Source: Hydrogenophaga sp. (GTDB lineage Bacteria; Pseudomonadota; Gammaproteobacteria; Burkholderiales; Burkholderiaceae_C). From it: DNA of 34,179 nt. Shown here piece by piece: positions 20,244 through 29,361 of this stretch; positions within the stretch are counted from its first letter, which is position 1, and each line of letters opens with the position of its first letter. The stretch spans positions 1 to 34,179 of the forward strand of contig JAGKSX010000085.1 in NCBI GenBank assembly GCA_018993155.1, given 5' to 3'. A program made the position numbers and the translations under genes. The notes under the pieces are model-generated. The model was not told where the DNA came from, made no database searches, and saw nothing but the letters and a program-made list of their open reading frames with translations.

Positions 20244-22328
20244 TTGACGACCGCTGCACCCCGCGACCGAGTTCTGACCTGGATACTGCCCTTGCTGCCC
20301 GCAGTGGTGGCCTTGGTGTTGCTGGTGCTCTCGCTGCTGCTGGCCGAGATCATCGTGGCCAAGGAGCTCGAACAGCGCGCGGGCACCCGTGTCGAGCAGT
20401 CCGCCCAGCTGTACGCCGAGCAGATTGCGCGCTCGCTGGCCCGCCGCACCGTCGAACTCCAGCTGCTTGGCGAAATGGCCCGGGCCGACATCCGCACCGA
20501 CACCTGGCGCGATCAGATGCAGCGCCTGAAGACCAGCACCAACAGCTATGTGTGGATCGGTGTGACCAATGAGCACGGTGAGGTGGAAGTGGCCAGCGAT
20601 GGCCTGCTCGAAGGCACCTCGATCGCCAATCGCGGGGTGTTCACGAACGGCCGGGACGGCCTGTGGTTCGGCAGCCTGCACCCGCCGGTGGTACTGCGCG
20701 ACCCCCTGAGCAAACGGGGGCTGCAGGTGCCGGAAGCGCTCGCCGACATTGCCATGCCTGTCTACGACACCCAGGGCCTGACGCGCGGGGTGATCGCCGC
20801 GCACCTCGACGCCCGCTTCTTCGACCAGTTGCGCCAGCAGGTGCTGGGGCCGCCAGAGGGCCGCCGGTCCCTCAACCTGGCCCTGGTCGACGCCGACGGG
20901 CGCGTGCTGATCGGGGAACGGCCGACGGTGACCGACAGCGAATGGAACGTCCTGCTGACCGGCCCTGGAGAAAACCCCCACACCGTGCAGGACGACAAGG
21001 GCGGGCACCACCTCCTCTCGCACGTGGCCATTCAGCCCCGGGACTCGGAACTGCGCACCCCATGGCAGGTGGTCGGCTACCAGCCGCTGAGCGCCGCGGT
21101 CGAGCCCGTGCGCCAGCTCGAGCGCAGCCTGCTGACCTGGGGTGGCATCACCACGCTGCTGCTGGGCCTGGCCGGTTTCGCGATCTCGCGCCACCTGGCG
21201 CGGCCCTACAGCCAGTCCGAGCAGCACCTGCGCGAACAGGGCGAGGTGCTGAGTGCGGTGATCAACTCCGCCAGCGATGCGGTGATCAGCGTGGATCTGC
21301 AAGGGCGCATCAGCCTCTTCAACCCCGCCGCCGCCCGCATCTTCGGCCACCCTGCGAGCAGCATGATCGGGCAACCACTGGACATCCTGCTGCCGGACAT
21401 GCAGCGAGCCCAGCACCTCGACCACCTGCAGCGTTTTGCGGAATCCCACACCACCACGCGCCCCATGGGTGTGGGGCGTGTGACCGGCCTGCGGGCCGAC
21501 GGCCAGACGCTGGACCTCGAAGCGTCGATCTCGCAGATCACCGTGCGTGGCTCCAAGCTGCTCACCGCCATCCTGCGCGACGTGACCGAGCGCGTGCGCG
21601 CCGAACGCGCCGTGGCGCAGTACCAGCTCGAACTCTCCGAACTCACGCGCCGCCTGCTGCACCAGGAAAAACAGACCACGCGCCGGCTGGCGCAGATCCT
21701 GCACGACCAGCTGGGACAGACGCTGGGCGCGATCCGGCTGTCGTTCGACGCGCTCACGGGCATGATCCCGCTCGGCCTGCCCGACAAGGCCAGGGAGCGC
21801 GCCTTCAAGCTGGGCAACATGATCGACACGGCCAACACCGAGGTGCGCCAGGTGCTGGTGGAGCTGCGCCCACCGTTGCTGGATGAACTTGGCCTGCAGG
21901 CGGCGCTGGAAAACGAGGTGCACACGCGCACCCCCGATGCCGAGCCGGTGGCGCTGCAGCTGAAAATCTCGCCCACCGCAAGCGATGTGCGCTGGCCCGC
22001 CGACGTGGAATACGCTGCCTTCATGGTGGCCCGGGAAGCCCTGGCCAACGCCGTGATGCACGCCAACGCGAGACAGGTGGTGGTGCGTGTCGATGGCGAA
22101 ACCGAGTGGCTGCACCTTCAGGTGACCGACGATGGCAAGGGCCTGACGCCCAAGATGGCCGCTGGCCGGCCCGGGCACCTGGGCATCGTGGGCATGCGCG
22201 AACGCGCGCTGGCCATCGGTGCGCGCATGGAAGCCAAGGGCCTGCCCAAAGGCGGCACCGTCATCTCTCTCACCTGGGGAACCCCACCGGCCGCCCCCCC
22301 CGGAGAACCGTCACCCGCAAGGCCCTGA
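20244..22328 (+). CDS. Membrane sensor histidine kinase (Cache-PAS-HisKA_3)
   Basis: A 694-residue NarX/DegS-class kinase. Order: TM1 (about 12-36), an extracytoplasmic Cache-like sensor domain (about 45-290), TM2 (about 297-316), PAS (333-452), HisKA_3 dimerisation helix with phospho-acceptor H487 in LAQILHDQLGQT, and a HATPase domain (N box REALANAVMHA, G box TDDGKG and LGIVGMRERA). The start is a TTG at 20244 with GAGGGAG five bases upstream; no in-frame ATG fits better. A LuxR-type response regulator follows 21 bases later, making a standard two-component pair. The Cache domain suggests sensing of a small external molecule; the signal is unknown. Confidence 0.9.
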   Translation: MTTAAPRDRVLTWILPLLPAVVALVLLVLSLLLAEIIVAKELEQRAGTRVEQSAQLYAEQIARSLARRTVELQLLGEMARADIRTDTWRDQMQRLKTSTNSYVWIGVTNEHGEVEVASDGLLEGTSIANRGVFTNGRDGLWFGSLHPPVVLRDPLSKRGLQVPEALADIAMPVYDTQGLTRGVIAAHLDARFFDQLRQQVLGPPEGRRSLNLALVDADGRVLIGERPTVTDSEWNVLLTGPGENPHTVQDDKGGHHLLSHVAIQPRDSELRTPWQVVGYQPLSAAVEPVRQLERSLLTWGGITTLLLGLAGFAISRHLARPYSQSEQHLREQGEVLSAVINSASDAVISVDLQGRISLFNPAAARIFGHPASSMIGQPLDILLPDMQRAQHLDHLQRFAESHTTTRPMGVGRVTGLRADGQTLDLEASISQITVRGSKLLTAILRDVTERVRAERAVAQYQLELSELTRRLLHQEKQTTRRLAQILHDQLGQTLGAIRLSFDALTGMIPLGLPDKARERAFKLGNMIDTANTEVRQVLVELRPPLLDELGLQAALENEVHTRTPDAEPVALQLKISPTASDVRWPADVEYAAFMVAREALANAVMHANARQVVVRVDGETEWLHLQVTDDGKGLTPKMAAGRPGHLGIVGMRERALAIGARMEAKGLPKGGTVISLTWGTPPAAPPGEPSPARP

Positions 22329-22349
22329 TTGCGCCACCTGGAGACTGCC

Positions 22350-22991
22350 ATGAGCGACATATACCTGGTAGACGACCACGCGATGATGAGGGACGGCCTG
22401 CGTGCGGTGCTCGAAGGCGCCGGGCACCACGTGATCGGCGAATCGGACCAGCCCACCCCCGCGCTCGCCGACATCGTGCGGCTGGTGCCCACCGTGCTGC
22501 TGCTCGACCTGCACCTGTCCCACCGCTCCGGCTTCGAACTGCTCGAACAGCTGCAGCGGCGCAAACTCAGCACCCGCACCATCCTGCTGACCATGTCGGC
22601 CCAGCCCAGGCACGTGGCCGAAGCGATGCGCCTGGGCGCCTTCGGCTACGTGCTCAAGGGCTCGCCTTCGCGGGACGTGATCGACGCCGTGGCGGCGGTG
22701 AGCGAGGGCCGCAAGTACCTGGGCATCGGCGTGGCCGAGCTGGCGGTCGAAGGGCTCATGGGCGACGCTCCGCCCAGCAGCATCGAATCGCTCTCGGCGC
22801 GCGAACAGCAGGTCATCCTGCTCGTGGTGCGCGGCCTGACCAGCGTGGCCATCGGCGAACAGCTGCACCTCTCGCCCAAGACGGTCGAGTCCTACCGCAG
22901 CCGGCTCATGGCCAAGCTCGGCGTGAGCGACCTGCCCGCGCTCGTGCGCCTGGCCATCCGGGAAGGCCTGATCAGCGCCGAAGACGACTGA
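22350..22991 (+). CDS. LuxR/NarL-family response regulator
   Basis: A 213-residue response regulator pairing with the kinase just upstream. The receiver has acidic residues D8-D9 (YLVDDH), phospho-acceptor D53 (LLLDLHLS), the conserved T/S position in ILLTMS and K in YVLKGSPS. The C-terminal LuxR helix-turn-helix is LSAREQQVILLVVRGLTS and then GEQLHLSPKTVESYRSRL (about 148-205). It starts at ATG 22350 with TGGAG upstream; an earlier in-frame start at 22329 would add seven residues and lacks a site. Confidence 0.93.
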   Translation: MSDIYLVDDHAMMRDGLRAVLEGAGHHVIGESDQPTPALADIVRLVPTVLLLDLHLSHRSGFELLEQLQRRKLSTRTILLTMSAQPRHVAEAMRLGAFGYVLKGSPSRDVIDAVAAVSEGRKYLGIGVAELAVEGLMGDAPPSSIESLSAREQQVILLVVRGLTSVAIGEQLHLSPKTVESYRSRLMAKLGVSDLPALVRLAIREGLISAEDD

Positions 22992-23132
22992 GGACTTTCG
23001 CACAGGCCCCCTGGGCTTGCGGGTGATTCCGCCCCACACCGTCCAGTTTTCCCCGCAGGCACGCGCCCCGATGCGCTGCACAGTCTCTGCATGGCGGCGC
23101 GGCTTCTCGCGTCCAGCCGACAGGAGCCTGAG

Positions 23133-23513
23133 ATGACCGTTTCCCTCCCCGCGCCGCTTGACGCCCAGCCCCTGCAGGTGCTGGTGGTCTGCCCGCGCGG
23201 GGAATACCTGGACACGGTGCGGGGCCTCGTCGGCGACTGGGTGCGCAGCACCCAGATCTACTGGACGGTCGATCCCGTCGCCGCCCTGCGGCGGGCGCAG
23301 CAATCGCCCCCGGCCCTGGCCATCCTGGACGCCCGCATCGACCGCGCCAGCGGCTGCATGCTCAGCCGCGAACTCGCGCTTGCCCACACCGACTTCGACG
23401 TGCTGAGCTTCGACGACCCGGGCACCAGCTGCGTGCAGTGCCAGCCCAGCACCTGGCACTGGTCCGAGCTGCCCCGCGCCATCGGCTGGTGGGTGCAACG
23501 CCACCTGGTATGA
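23133..23513 (+). CDS. Receiver-like orphan protein (degenerate REC)
   Basis: A 126-residue protein. Residues 14 to about 95 resemble a receiver fold: LQVLVVC for strand 1, LAILDARIDRASG with D66 where the phospho-acceptor would be, and DFDVLSFDD for the next strand. The acidic pair after strand 1 is replaced by C-P-R-G-E, and the conserved Lys is not evident, so it is probably a pseudo-receiver that cannot be phosphorylated normally. The C-terminal 30 residues are Trp/Cys-rich (CVQCQPSTWHWSE, then GWWVQRHLV). AGGAG lies seven bases before the ATG. It lies between the response regulator and the chemoreceptor, so a modulatory role in one of them is possible. I do not recognise a named family. 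Confidence 0.6.
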   Translation: MTVSLPAPLDAQPLQVLVVCPRGEYLDTVRGLVGDWVRSTQIYWTVDPVAALRRAQQSPPALAILDARIDRASGCMLSRELALAHTDFDVLSFDDPGTSCVQCQPSTWHWSELPRAIGWWVQRHLV

Positions 23514-23524
23514 CGGCCCCGGTT

Positions 23525-25069
23525 TCAGCGGAACACGCTCACCGCCTCCACCAGCCGCTTCGTCTGCTGCTGCAGGCTTTGTGAGGCGGCGGCGCCCTGC
23601 TCCACCAGGGCCGAGTTCTGCTGCGTCACCTGGTCGAGATGGCCCACGGCCTGGCTCACCTGCTGGATGCCGCCACTCTGCTCGATCGTGGCCGCGCTGA
23701 TCTCGCTGATGAGGTCCGACACGCGCCGCACCTGCTGCACGATCTCGTCCATCGTCTTGCCCGCGTCGTCCACCAGGCGCGTGCCGGCCTCCACCTTGCC
23801 CGCGCTGGCGCCGATCAGCTGCTTGATTTCCTTGGCCGCCTCGGCACTGCGCTGAGCGAGGCTGCGCACCTCGCCGGCCACCACCGCGAAGCCCCGGCCC
23901 TGCTCACCGGCGCGCGCGGCCTCCACCGCCGCGTTCAATGCCAGGATGTTGGTCTGGAAGGCGATGCCATCGATCACGCCGATGATGTCGCTGATCTTGC
24001 GCGAGCTCTCGGTGATCTCGCTCATGGTGTGCACCACCTGGGACACCGCATGGCCTCCACGCGAAGCCGCGTCGCTGGCCGTGCCCGAAAGCTGGTTGGC
24101 CTGGCTGGAGGTCTCGGCGTTCTGGCGCACGGTGGCGGTCATCTGCTCCATGGACGCCGCCGTCTGCTGCAGGCTGGACGCCGCCTGCTCGGTGCGCTGG
24201 CTCAGGTCGTTGTTGCCCTGGGCGATCTCGGTCACCGCCGTCTGCACCGTCAGCACCTGCTGGCTCACGTCGTCGATCAGCCAGCGGAACATCAGGCCCA
24301 GCTGGCTGATGGTGCGCATCGTCATGCCGATCTCGTCCACCCGGTCCATGTGCGCCACCTTGTGGGTGTCGCCGGTGGCCACGCGCAAGGCCTGCTCGCG
24401 CAGGTACTCCAGAGGGGCGGCCAGCTGCGATTCGAGGAACCAGCCCGTCAGGCCCACGCCCACGGCCGACAGCCCAGCGAACTGCGCCCACTCCATGCCA
24501 TGCAGCCCCAGCGCCCAGGCGCCGCCAGCAAGAGCGGCCAGCAACACCGCCAGCGGCAGGCGGATGCGGCTGCGCACCCCCATGGTCTTGAACGCGGTCG
24601 TCAGCCCCATCAGCCCGGTGCGCAGCAGCAGGCCCTTGTGCAGCTTCAGGTGCCGGGCGCGGCCCTCGCGCATATCGGCGTAGAGCCGCTCGGCGCCCGC
24701 AATCTCTTCGCGGCTGGCCTTGGTGCGAACCGACATGTAGCCCACGGTCTGGCCGTTGCGGATCACCGGCGTGGCGTTGGCCCGCACCCAGTAATGGTCG
24801 CCGTTCTTGCGGCGGTTCTTCACCAGCGCCGTCCAGGGTTCACCGCCCTTGAGCGTGGCCCACATGTCGGCGAACGCCTCCTTGGGCATGTCCGGGTGCC
24901 GCACGAGGTTGTGTGGCTGGCGCTGGATCTCCTCCAGCGTGAAACCGCTCACGTCCACGAACGCAGCGTTGGCGTAGGTGATGTGGCTCTGGGTGTCGGT
25001 GGTCGACATCAGCGTGGCGTTGTCGGGGAACTCGTATTCACGCTGGGTAACGGGAGAGTTGACGCGCAT
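23525..25069 (-). CDS. PAS-domain methyl-accepting chemotaxis protein (Aer-like)
   Basis: A chemoreceptor of 514 residues with an N-terminal PAS domain (about 20-120: [32 protein letters not shown]), as in aerotaxis receptor Aer. Two hydrophobic segments (about 170-185 and 190-205) anchor it with no large periplasmic domain; a HAMP-like stretch and the MCP signalling hairpin follow, with tip [20 protein letters not shown] and [17 protein letters not shown]. There is no C-terminal NWETF pentapeptide. The ATG at 25069 has AAGGTA upstream; the frame is open further 5' but that stretch has no PAS features. Likely senses redox or energy state through an FAD or similar PAS ligand. No che genes are adjacent. 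Confidence 0.92.
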   Translation of the reverse strand: MRVNSPVTQREYEFPDNATLMSTTDTQSHITYANAAFVDVSGFTLEEIQRQPHNLVRHPDMPKEAFADMWATLKGGEPWTALVKNRRKNGDHYWVRANATPVIRNGQTVGYMSVRTKASREEIAGAERLYADMREGRARHLKLHKGLLLRTGLMGLTTAFKTMGVRSRIRLPLAVLLAALAGGAWALGLHGMEWAQFAGLSAVGVGLTGWFLESQLAAPLEYLREQALRVATGDTHKVAHMDRVDEIGMTMRTISQLGLMFRWLIDDVSQQVLTVQTAVTEIAQGNNDLSQRTEQAASSLQQTAASMEQMTATVRQNAETSSQANQLSGTASDAASRGGHAVSQVVHTMSEITESSRKISDIIGVIDGIAFQTNILALNAAVEAARAGEQGRGFAVVAGEVRSLAQRSAEAAKEIKQLIGASAGKVEAGTRLVDDAGKTMDEIVQQVRRVSDLISEISAATIEQSGGIQQVSQAVGHLDQVTQQNSALVEQGAAASQSLQQQTKRLVEAVSVFR

Positions 25070-25231
25070 GGCAGATACCTTGAGTGTGTGGACAGATGTC
25101 TGCTGTATCGACGCCCCCGAGGCCGTCTTGTGTGGGGAAACCATGTCATTTCTGGTCACCCCGGCCCGCCCGCTTGCGCTAAGCTCCCGTTCATCGGCCC
25201 CTCAAAGTCAGCCAGCCCAAGGAGACAACCC

Positions 25232-25492
25232 ATGAGCCCATCGAGCTTGCGCACGGTCCTGGTGTTCAGCGCGGAAGACCAGGCCTGGATCCGCCGCACC
25301 CCCATCACCGTGCCCGCCTTCTGGCAAGGCCACCCGGTGCAGCCGGCCCAGGGCGACCTGGTCCGCCTCGGTGGCCGGCAGTTCCTCATCCGCGGCCGCG
25401 TGTGGGAACACGACGGCGAAGGCCCCATCCTCAAGCTCTACATGGGCGACGCCCACGCCCAGAGCGACACCACCCTCGGCTCCATCGGATAA
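25232..25492 (+). CDS. Small conserved-looking hypothetical protein
   Basis: An 86-residue soluble protein that I do not recognise. AAGGAG sits eight bases before the ATG. Composition is balanced, with aromatic residues in a beta-rich pattern (AFWQGHPVQPAQGDLVRL, then FLIRGRVWEHDGEGPILKL), which suggests a small barrel such as an SH3-like or PilZ-like fold. It is followed after five bases by the LysE-type exporter on the same strand, so the two are probably co-transcribed. Confidence 0.7.
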   Translation: MSPSSLRTVLVFSAEDQAWIRRTPITVPAFWQGHPVQPAQGDLVRLGGRQFLIRGRVWEHDGEGPILKLYMGDAHAQSDTTLGSIG

Positions 25493-25497
25493 GCCCC

Positions 25498-26124
25498 ATG
25501 CCCATCGAACTCTGGCTCGCCTTCGTCGCCGCATCGGCCGTCATGCTGATCATCCCCGGCCCGACCATCCTCACCGTCATCAGCTACTCCATGGCCCACG
25601 GCCGGCGCGCCAACGTGCCGCTGGTGGCGGCCGTGGCGCTGGGCGACTCCACCGCGCTGGCGGTCTCGCTGCTCGGCCTGGGCGCGCTGCTCGCCACCTC
25701 GGCCTTCTGGTTCACCCTCATCAAGTGGGCCGGCGGCCTGTACCTCATCTACCTGGGCGTCAAGCTGCTGCGCGCGGGCATCTCGTCCACCGAACTGGCC
25801 GCCCCACCCGCGCCGCAATCGCGCTGGCGCCTGTTCGCCAACACCTACCTGGTGACCGCGCTCAACCCCAAGGGCATCGTGTTCTTCGTGGCCTTCCTGC
25901 CGCAGTTCATCAGCCCCTCGGTGCCGGTGGGTCCGCAGCTGTGGGTGCTGGCCGTCACCTTCGTGGTGCTGGCCACGCTCAACGCCACGTTGTACGCCGT
26001 GTTCGCGGGCTCGGCGCGCCGGGTGCTCACCTCGCCGCGCGCGCAGCGGCGCTTTCACCTCGCGGGTGGCTCGCTGCTGACGGCGGCAGGCGTGTGGGCG
26101 CTGATGGCGCGGCGCGCGGCCTGA
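25498..26124 (+). CDS. LysE/RhtB-family amino acid exporter
   Basis: An inner-membrane exporter of 208 residues with six hydrophobic segments. The family signature is at the N-terminus (MLIIPGPTILTVISYSMAHG) and again in LKWAGG-like IKWAGGLYLIYLGVKLL; the second half has NPKGIVFFVAFLPQFI. RhtB-type members export homoserine, threonine, leucine and similar compounds. It begins five bases after the small upstream gene and ends 13 bases before the stop of the convergent NYN gene. Confidence 0.9.
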   Translation: MPIELWLAFVAASAVMLIIPGPTILTVISYSMAHGRRANVPLVAAVALGDSTALAVSLLGLGALLATSAFWFTLIKWAGGLYLIYLGVKLLRAGISSTELAAPPAPQSRWRLFANTYLVTALNPKGIVFFVAFLPQFISPSVPVGPQLWVLAVTFVVLATLNATLYAVFAGSARRVLTSPRAQRRFHLAGGSLLTAAGVWALMARRAA

Positions 26125-26137
26125 GGCGGCGCCAGGC

Positions 26138-26593
26138 TCAGGCGGCAGCGGCGATCGACTCCGTGTAGATGAAGCTGTTGCACGCCGCCACGAAGGCCCG
26201 GGGCGTCTGGCGCGCGCCAAAGCCGTAAACCCGCAGACCCTCGCGCCGCAGGCAGAAGGCCAGTGGCGTGAGGTCACTGTCCGACGACGCGAGGCACACC
26301 CCGTCGAACTGGCCCGTGTTCGCCAGCGACATCGCGTCCAGGCTGAGCACGATGTCGGCGGCGTTCTTGCCCTTGGCGTAGGGAAAGAGCTGCACCGGCT
26401 CGATCGCGTTGTGCAGCAGCACGTTCCTGCAGCGGCTCATGCCCGGCCGGGACCAGTCCGCATACGCGCGCTTGACCGCCAGCACGCCATAACTCGCGGC
26501 GCGCAGCAGGATGGGACGGGTGAGTGTGTAGGAGACGTTTTCCGCGTCAAACAAGACGGCGAGTCTCTGTTGCTTGTGCTGCAGCCGGGGCAT
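26138..26593 (-). CDS. NYN-domain protein (LabA/DUF88 type)
   Basis: A 151-residue protein consisting almost entirely of a NYN (PIN-like) nuclease domain. The acidic constellation is visible: D16 and N19 (LFDAENVSY), D80 (KNAADIVLSLDAM), D105 and D107 (ASSDSDLTPLA). It lacks the OST-HTH/LOTUS domain that often follows in bacterial LabA proteins, so it is a minimal version. Expected activity is metal-dependent RNA cleavage, not proven for most members. The ATG at 26593 has GGGAAG eight bases upstream. Its leader contains a strong hairpin at 26623-26649, about 30 bases upstream, which could regulate it or be a self-cleavage target. Confidence 0.85.
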   Translation of the reverse strand: MPRLQHKQQRLAVLFDAENVSYTLTRPILLRAASYGVLAVKRAYADWSRPGMSRCRNVLLHNAIEPVQLFPYAKGKNAADIVLSLDAMSLANTGQFDGVCLASSDSDLTPLAFCLRREGLRVYGFGARQTPRAFVAACNSFIYTESIAAAA

Positions 26594-26622
26594 GTGGTGG
26601 CTTCCCTGTTCGTTGGTGAACA

Positions 26623-26649
26623 GCCGCCGCCCTGGATAAGGGCGGCGGC
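26623..26649 (-). promoter_or_regulatory. 11-bp perfect hairpin in the NYN gene leader
   Basis: GCCGCCGCCCT and its exact complement AGGGCGGCGGC enclose a five-base loop. It lies 30 bases upstream of the NYN start codon on the same strand. There is no T run after it on either strand, so it is not a classical terminator. Confidence 0.55.
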
Positions 26650-27016
26650 CTGAACGGGGTGAGAACCGGAAACGCCGGGCAAACCGGTAGGCCTTGCGGC
26701 CTCCCGTCCAGGCCGCCAAAAAGGCATGGGTCTGGAGCGATAGAGGCCATTTTCCTTGTCAGGTTCACGGCCTCCGCCTACGTTTGCAGGTTCTCACACC
26801 CGGCTCACCTTTTTCGTGAGCGGGAGAGACTTTATGCCAATCCCGGCAGGTGCGGCGGACTGTTTCATTGTCAGATCAGCTGCAACTGGACGTTCGACGA
26901 GCGATCCACAGCAAGCCCCCTTTCGCAAAAGGACCTTGAGCGAAAATCCAGGTCGAGGCCAATCACCGCCGTCAACTTCACCGACCCAGTGTTGATCGTT
27001 AACGAGGGCACATCTC
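26650..27016. other. Gene-free divergent region between NYN and DJ-1 genes
   Basis: 367 bases without a credible gene; the frames present have no protein character. It is rich in inverted repeats: on the minus strand GCGGCCT-N7-AGGCCGC and GGCC-GCAA-GGCC near 26690-26725, GAGGCC/GGCCTC spanning about 26748-26780, and GCTCAC-N7-GTGAGC at 26803-26821. Together with the 26623 hairpin this could be a structured leader RNA for the NYN gene. No promoter near consensus could be fixed. Confidence 0.45.
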
Positions 27017-27637
27017 ATGCACATTGCCATCCTGACCTTTGAGGGCTACAACGAGCTCGATTCTTTTGTGGCCCTCGGCATCTTGAATCGCGTCAAGAAG
27101 CCTGGCTGGCGCGTCTCGATCGCCAGCCCTTCTGCCAAGGTGCGCTCCATGAACGGTGTGGTGGTGGAAGCTCAAACCACGCTGGAGGAAGCGGCCAGTG
27201 CGGACGCGGTCGTCGTTGGAAGCGGGCTTCTCACACGGGAGGTCGTGGCCAACCCGGTGCTGATGTCACAACTGAAGCTGGACCCATCACGGCAACTGCT
27301 GGCGGCGCAGTGTTCTGGCACCCTTGTCCTTGCCAAACTCGGTCTGCTCCAAGGCGTTTCCGCCTGCACCGACCTGACCACCAAACCATGGGTGCAAGAG
27401 GCCGGCGTGGACGTGCTCAATCAACCCTTCTTTGCTCGCGACAACGTCGCCACGGCGGGCGGCTGCCTGGCATCGCCTTACCTGGCCGCATGGATCATTG
27501 CGAGGCTTGAAGGTATCGAGGCTGCCGAGAGCGCACTTCACTGCGTTGCACCTGTGGGCGAGAAGGACCAGTTCGTTTCACGGGCCATGAGCAACATCCT
27601 CCCATTCCTGTCGGTCAAGGTACTCAAAACTGCTTGA
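27017..27637 (+). CDS. DJ-1/PfpI family protein
   Basis: A 206-residue protein of the DJ-1/ThiJ/PfpI superfamily with one class I glutamine-amidotransferase-like domain. The nucleophile-elbow cysteine is C99 in AAQCSGTLVLAKLG, with E9 in TFEGYNELDSF at the position that contacts the Cys in this family. Members include isonitrile hydratases, glyoxalases and transcriptional regulators; with no AraC-type DNA-binding domain attached, an enzyme is more likely. GAGGG precedes the ATG. Base composition is less GC-rich than in genes before 26 kb. Confidence 0.85.
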   Translation: MHIAILTFEGYNELDSFVALGILNRVKKPGWRVSIASPSAKVRSMNGVVVEAQTTLEEAASADAVVVGSGLLTREVVANPVLMSQLKLDPSRQLLAAQCSGTLVLAKLGLLQGVSACTDLTTKPWVQEAGVDVLNQPFFARDNVATAGGCLASPYLAAWIIARLEGIEAAESALHCVAPVGEKDQFVSRAMSNILPFLSVKVLKTA

Positions 27638-27823
27638 GCCTCGCCAGGCCTTGAAGGGCTGCAACGGAAGCGCCGCCTGGATCGTTTTGCCAGTGACCAA
27701 GTACTGCGGAGCTTGCCTCCAGACATTGCTGGCCGTTTTATTCTGTAAGTTTCCCGTCCATTTACGTTGGGCCTCCTAAAAGCGCGTAGCCTTGTGACCC
27801 CTTGGCACACTAGGAGATAACTC

Positions 27824-28126
27824 ATGGTCAAAGTCGCTTTGTTCGTTCGCCTCGAAGCGAAACCCGGCAAAGAGAGCGAGGTTGAGAGCTTCCTGATGAG
27901 TGGCCTCCCCCTGGTCATGGAGGAGCCCGCCACAACGGCCTGGTTTGGGATACGTCTTGGGCCGACGACCTTCGGGATCTTCGATGCCTTCCCCGACGAA
28001 GCGGGAAGGCAAGCGCATCTCTCCGGCAAGGTCGCAGCGGCCTTGATGGCAAAGGCCGGAGAACTGTTCTCTGCGCCGCCAACCATCGAGAAGGTCGACG
28101 TGCTCGCAGCAAAATTACCCGGCTAG
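27824..28126 (+). CDS. Small dimeric alpha/beta-barrel (antibiotic biosynthesis monooxygenase-like) protein
   Basis: A 100-residue protein with the ferredoxin-like ABM pattern: VKVALFVRLEAKPGKESEVESFL, split as ALFVRLEAKPGKE and VESFLMSGLPLV, then TTFGIFDAFPDEAGRQAHLSG. Such proteins work as homodimers in quinone, haem or small-molecule oxidation without a classical cofactor. TAGGAG stands eight bases before the ATG. It is separated from the DJ-1 gene by 186 bases with no visible gene or terminator, and its last four bases overlap the end of the convergent HD-GYP gene. Confidence 0.75.
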   Translation: MVKVALFVRLEAKPGKESEVESFLMSGLPLVMEEPATTAWFGIRLGPTTFGIFDAFPDEAGRQAHLSGKVAAALMAKAGELFSAPPTIEKVDVLAAKLPG

Positions 28127-29361
28127 GTCCGGGGCGCACCCCACAAGAGGTCCATGTCCGTAAAGTTCCAATTGTCAGGCGACTCACAACCAGCCACTTT
28201 GTCGTTGCACCAGTGACTGGCGAGTTCGATCTCCTGCGGTTCGATGCGCTTGTTCGACGCGGTGTTAAAGAACACCTTGACCTTTGGCGCCAGCAAGGAT
28301 CGAGCGTCCTGTGACATCACAACCGCCAGCCGTCCCGAGTGCAGACGCACCAGTGAGCCCACGGGATAGATCCCGACGGTTTTGACGAAGGCTTGAAAGA
28401 CACGTTGCTCGAAGTGCCCCTTCCACTGCGCCATGCGCCGCAGGGACTCTCCTGGGTCCCAACCCTTCTTGTAAGGGCGTTCAGAGGTAATCGCGTCATA
28501 CACATCGCACACGGCTCCCATTTTTGCGAAAAGGCTGATCTCGTTGCCTTTGAGGCCATGCGGATAGCCACTGCCGTCAACCTTCTCGTGGTGATGGAGA
28601 CACACGTCCAGCACGATCGGGCCAACGCTGCCGCACTCCTTGAGCAACGCGTGGCCACGTTCTGGGTGGCTTTTCATCTGGGCGAATTCTGCATCGGTCA
28701 GCTTGCCTGGCTTCATGAGCACCGACCGTGGCATGAATGCCTTGCCCAGGTCGTGCAACATGCCCGCCAGTCCTGCCTCCCGCAGTTGACTCGTGTCCAG
28801 CCCCAGTTGCCGACCCAGCGATATCATCAATGCACAAACCGCGATCGAGTGCATGTAGGTGTATTCATCGCGCGTTTTGAGTCGGGCGACGTTGATCAAC
28901 GCCCCGGGGTTGTTGAGCACCGATTCCGAGATTTCCTCCAGCAACGCCGTGCATTGGTCAACGCGTATGGCTTTTCCAAGCCGGGCTTCGCCAAACAACG
29001 CTTTGATTTTCGGCACAGAACGGCGGTACAGCGCCTGCGCCTGGACCAGCGCGGTGCCCTCGGATGGCCCGAGGTCGTATTCCATCGGCAGGGACGCTGC
29101 AAACTCCAGCTCCCGTTCAATTTGTTCTGCTCCGTCTTGCTCGCGGTGTTCGCTCCCCCCGGCCACATCGCTTTCGGTATCCAGGCCCTTTGCTGTATCG
29201 ATCCAGAGTTCCTGGACACCTCCCGAGATGATTCTTTGCAACTCGGCGTCGTTGCGAAGCAGAAATCTGGAGCGCCAGAACGGATGATCCATCCAGGATC
29301 CACAGAACTCATGAACATACATTCCCCGGCGAAGTTGCCTGATTGATATTCGCTTGATCAT
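28123..29361 (-). CDS. HD-GYP domain cyclic-di-GMP phosphodiesterase (DUF3391 N-terminus)
   Basis: A 412-residue cytoplasmic protein: DUF3391 (about 1-120, IKRISIRQLRRGMYVHEF) followed by an HD-GYP domain. The metal and catalytic set looks complete: H171 (YMHSIAV), H203-D204 with K207 (MLHDLGKAF), HHHE at 256-259 and DGSGYP at 262-267. Such proteins hydrolyse cyclic-di-GMP and promote motility over biofilm. A C-terminal ~90-residue extension after the catalytic core ends in NFTDMDLLWG. A two-component cluster starts upstream in the opposite direction. Confidence 0.93.
   Translation of the reverse strand: MIKRISIRQLRRGMYVHEFCGSWMDHPFWRSRFLLRNDAELQRIISGGVQELWIDTAKGLDTESDVAGGSEHREQDGAEQIERELEFAASLPMEYDLGPSEGTALVQAQALYRRSVPKIKALFGEARLGKAIRVDQCTALLEEISESVLNNPGALINVARLKTRDEYTYMHSIAVCALMISLGRQLGLDTSQLREAGLAGMLHDLGKAFMPRSVLMKPGKLTDAEFAQMKSHPERGHALLKECGSVGPIVLDVCLHHHEKVDGSGYPHGLKGNEISLFAKMGAVCDVYDAITSERPYKKGWDPGESLRRMAQWKGHFEQRVFQAFVKTVGIYPVGSLVRLHSGRLAVVMSQDARSLLAPKVKVFFNTASNKRIEPQEIELASHWCNDKVAGCESPDNWNFTDMDLLWGAPRT

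Noticed and set aside
26690-26725. Mini-ykkC (guanidine-II) riboswitch suggested by an ACGG in the loop of GCGGCCT/AGGCCGC
   Set aside because: Only one such hairpin exists; the motif requires two tandem ACGR-loop stems just before the start codon.
26660-26760. GEMM (cyclic-di-GMP) riboswitch suggested by GGGCAAACC near 26675
   Set aside because: The conserved GGACGCAAAGCCAC block and tetraloop/receptor arrangement are absent, and the segment is oriented away from the adjacent gene.
27780-27830. Sigma-54 promoter suggested by TTGGCACAC before the small barrel gene
   Set aside because: The -12 TTGC element is missing at the right distance, and the GGAG ribosome site occupies that place.
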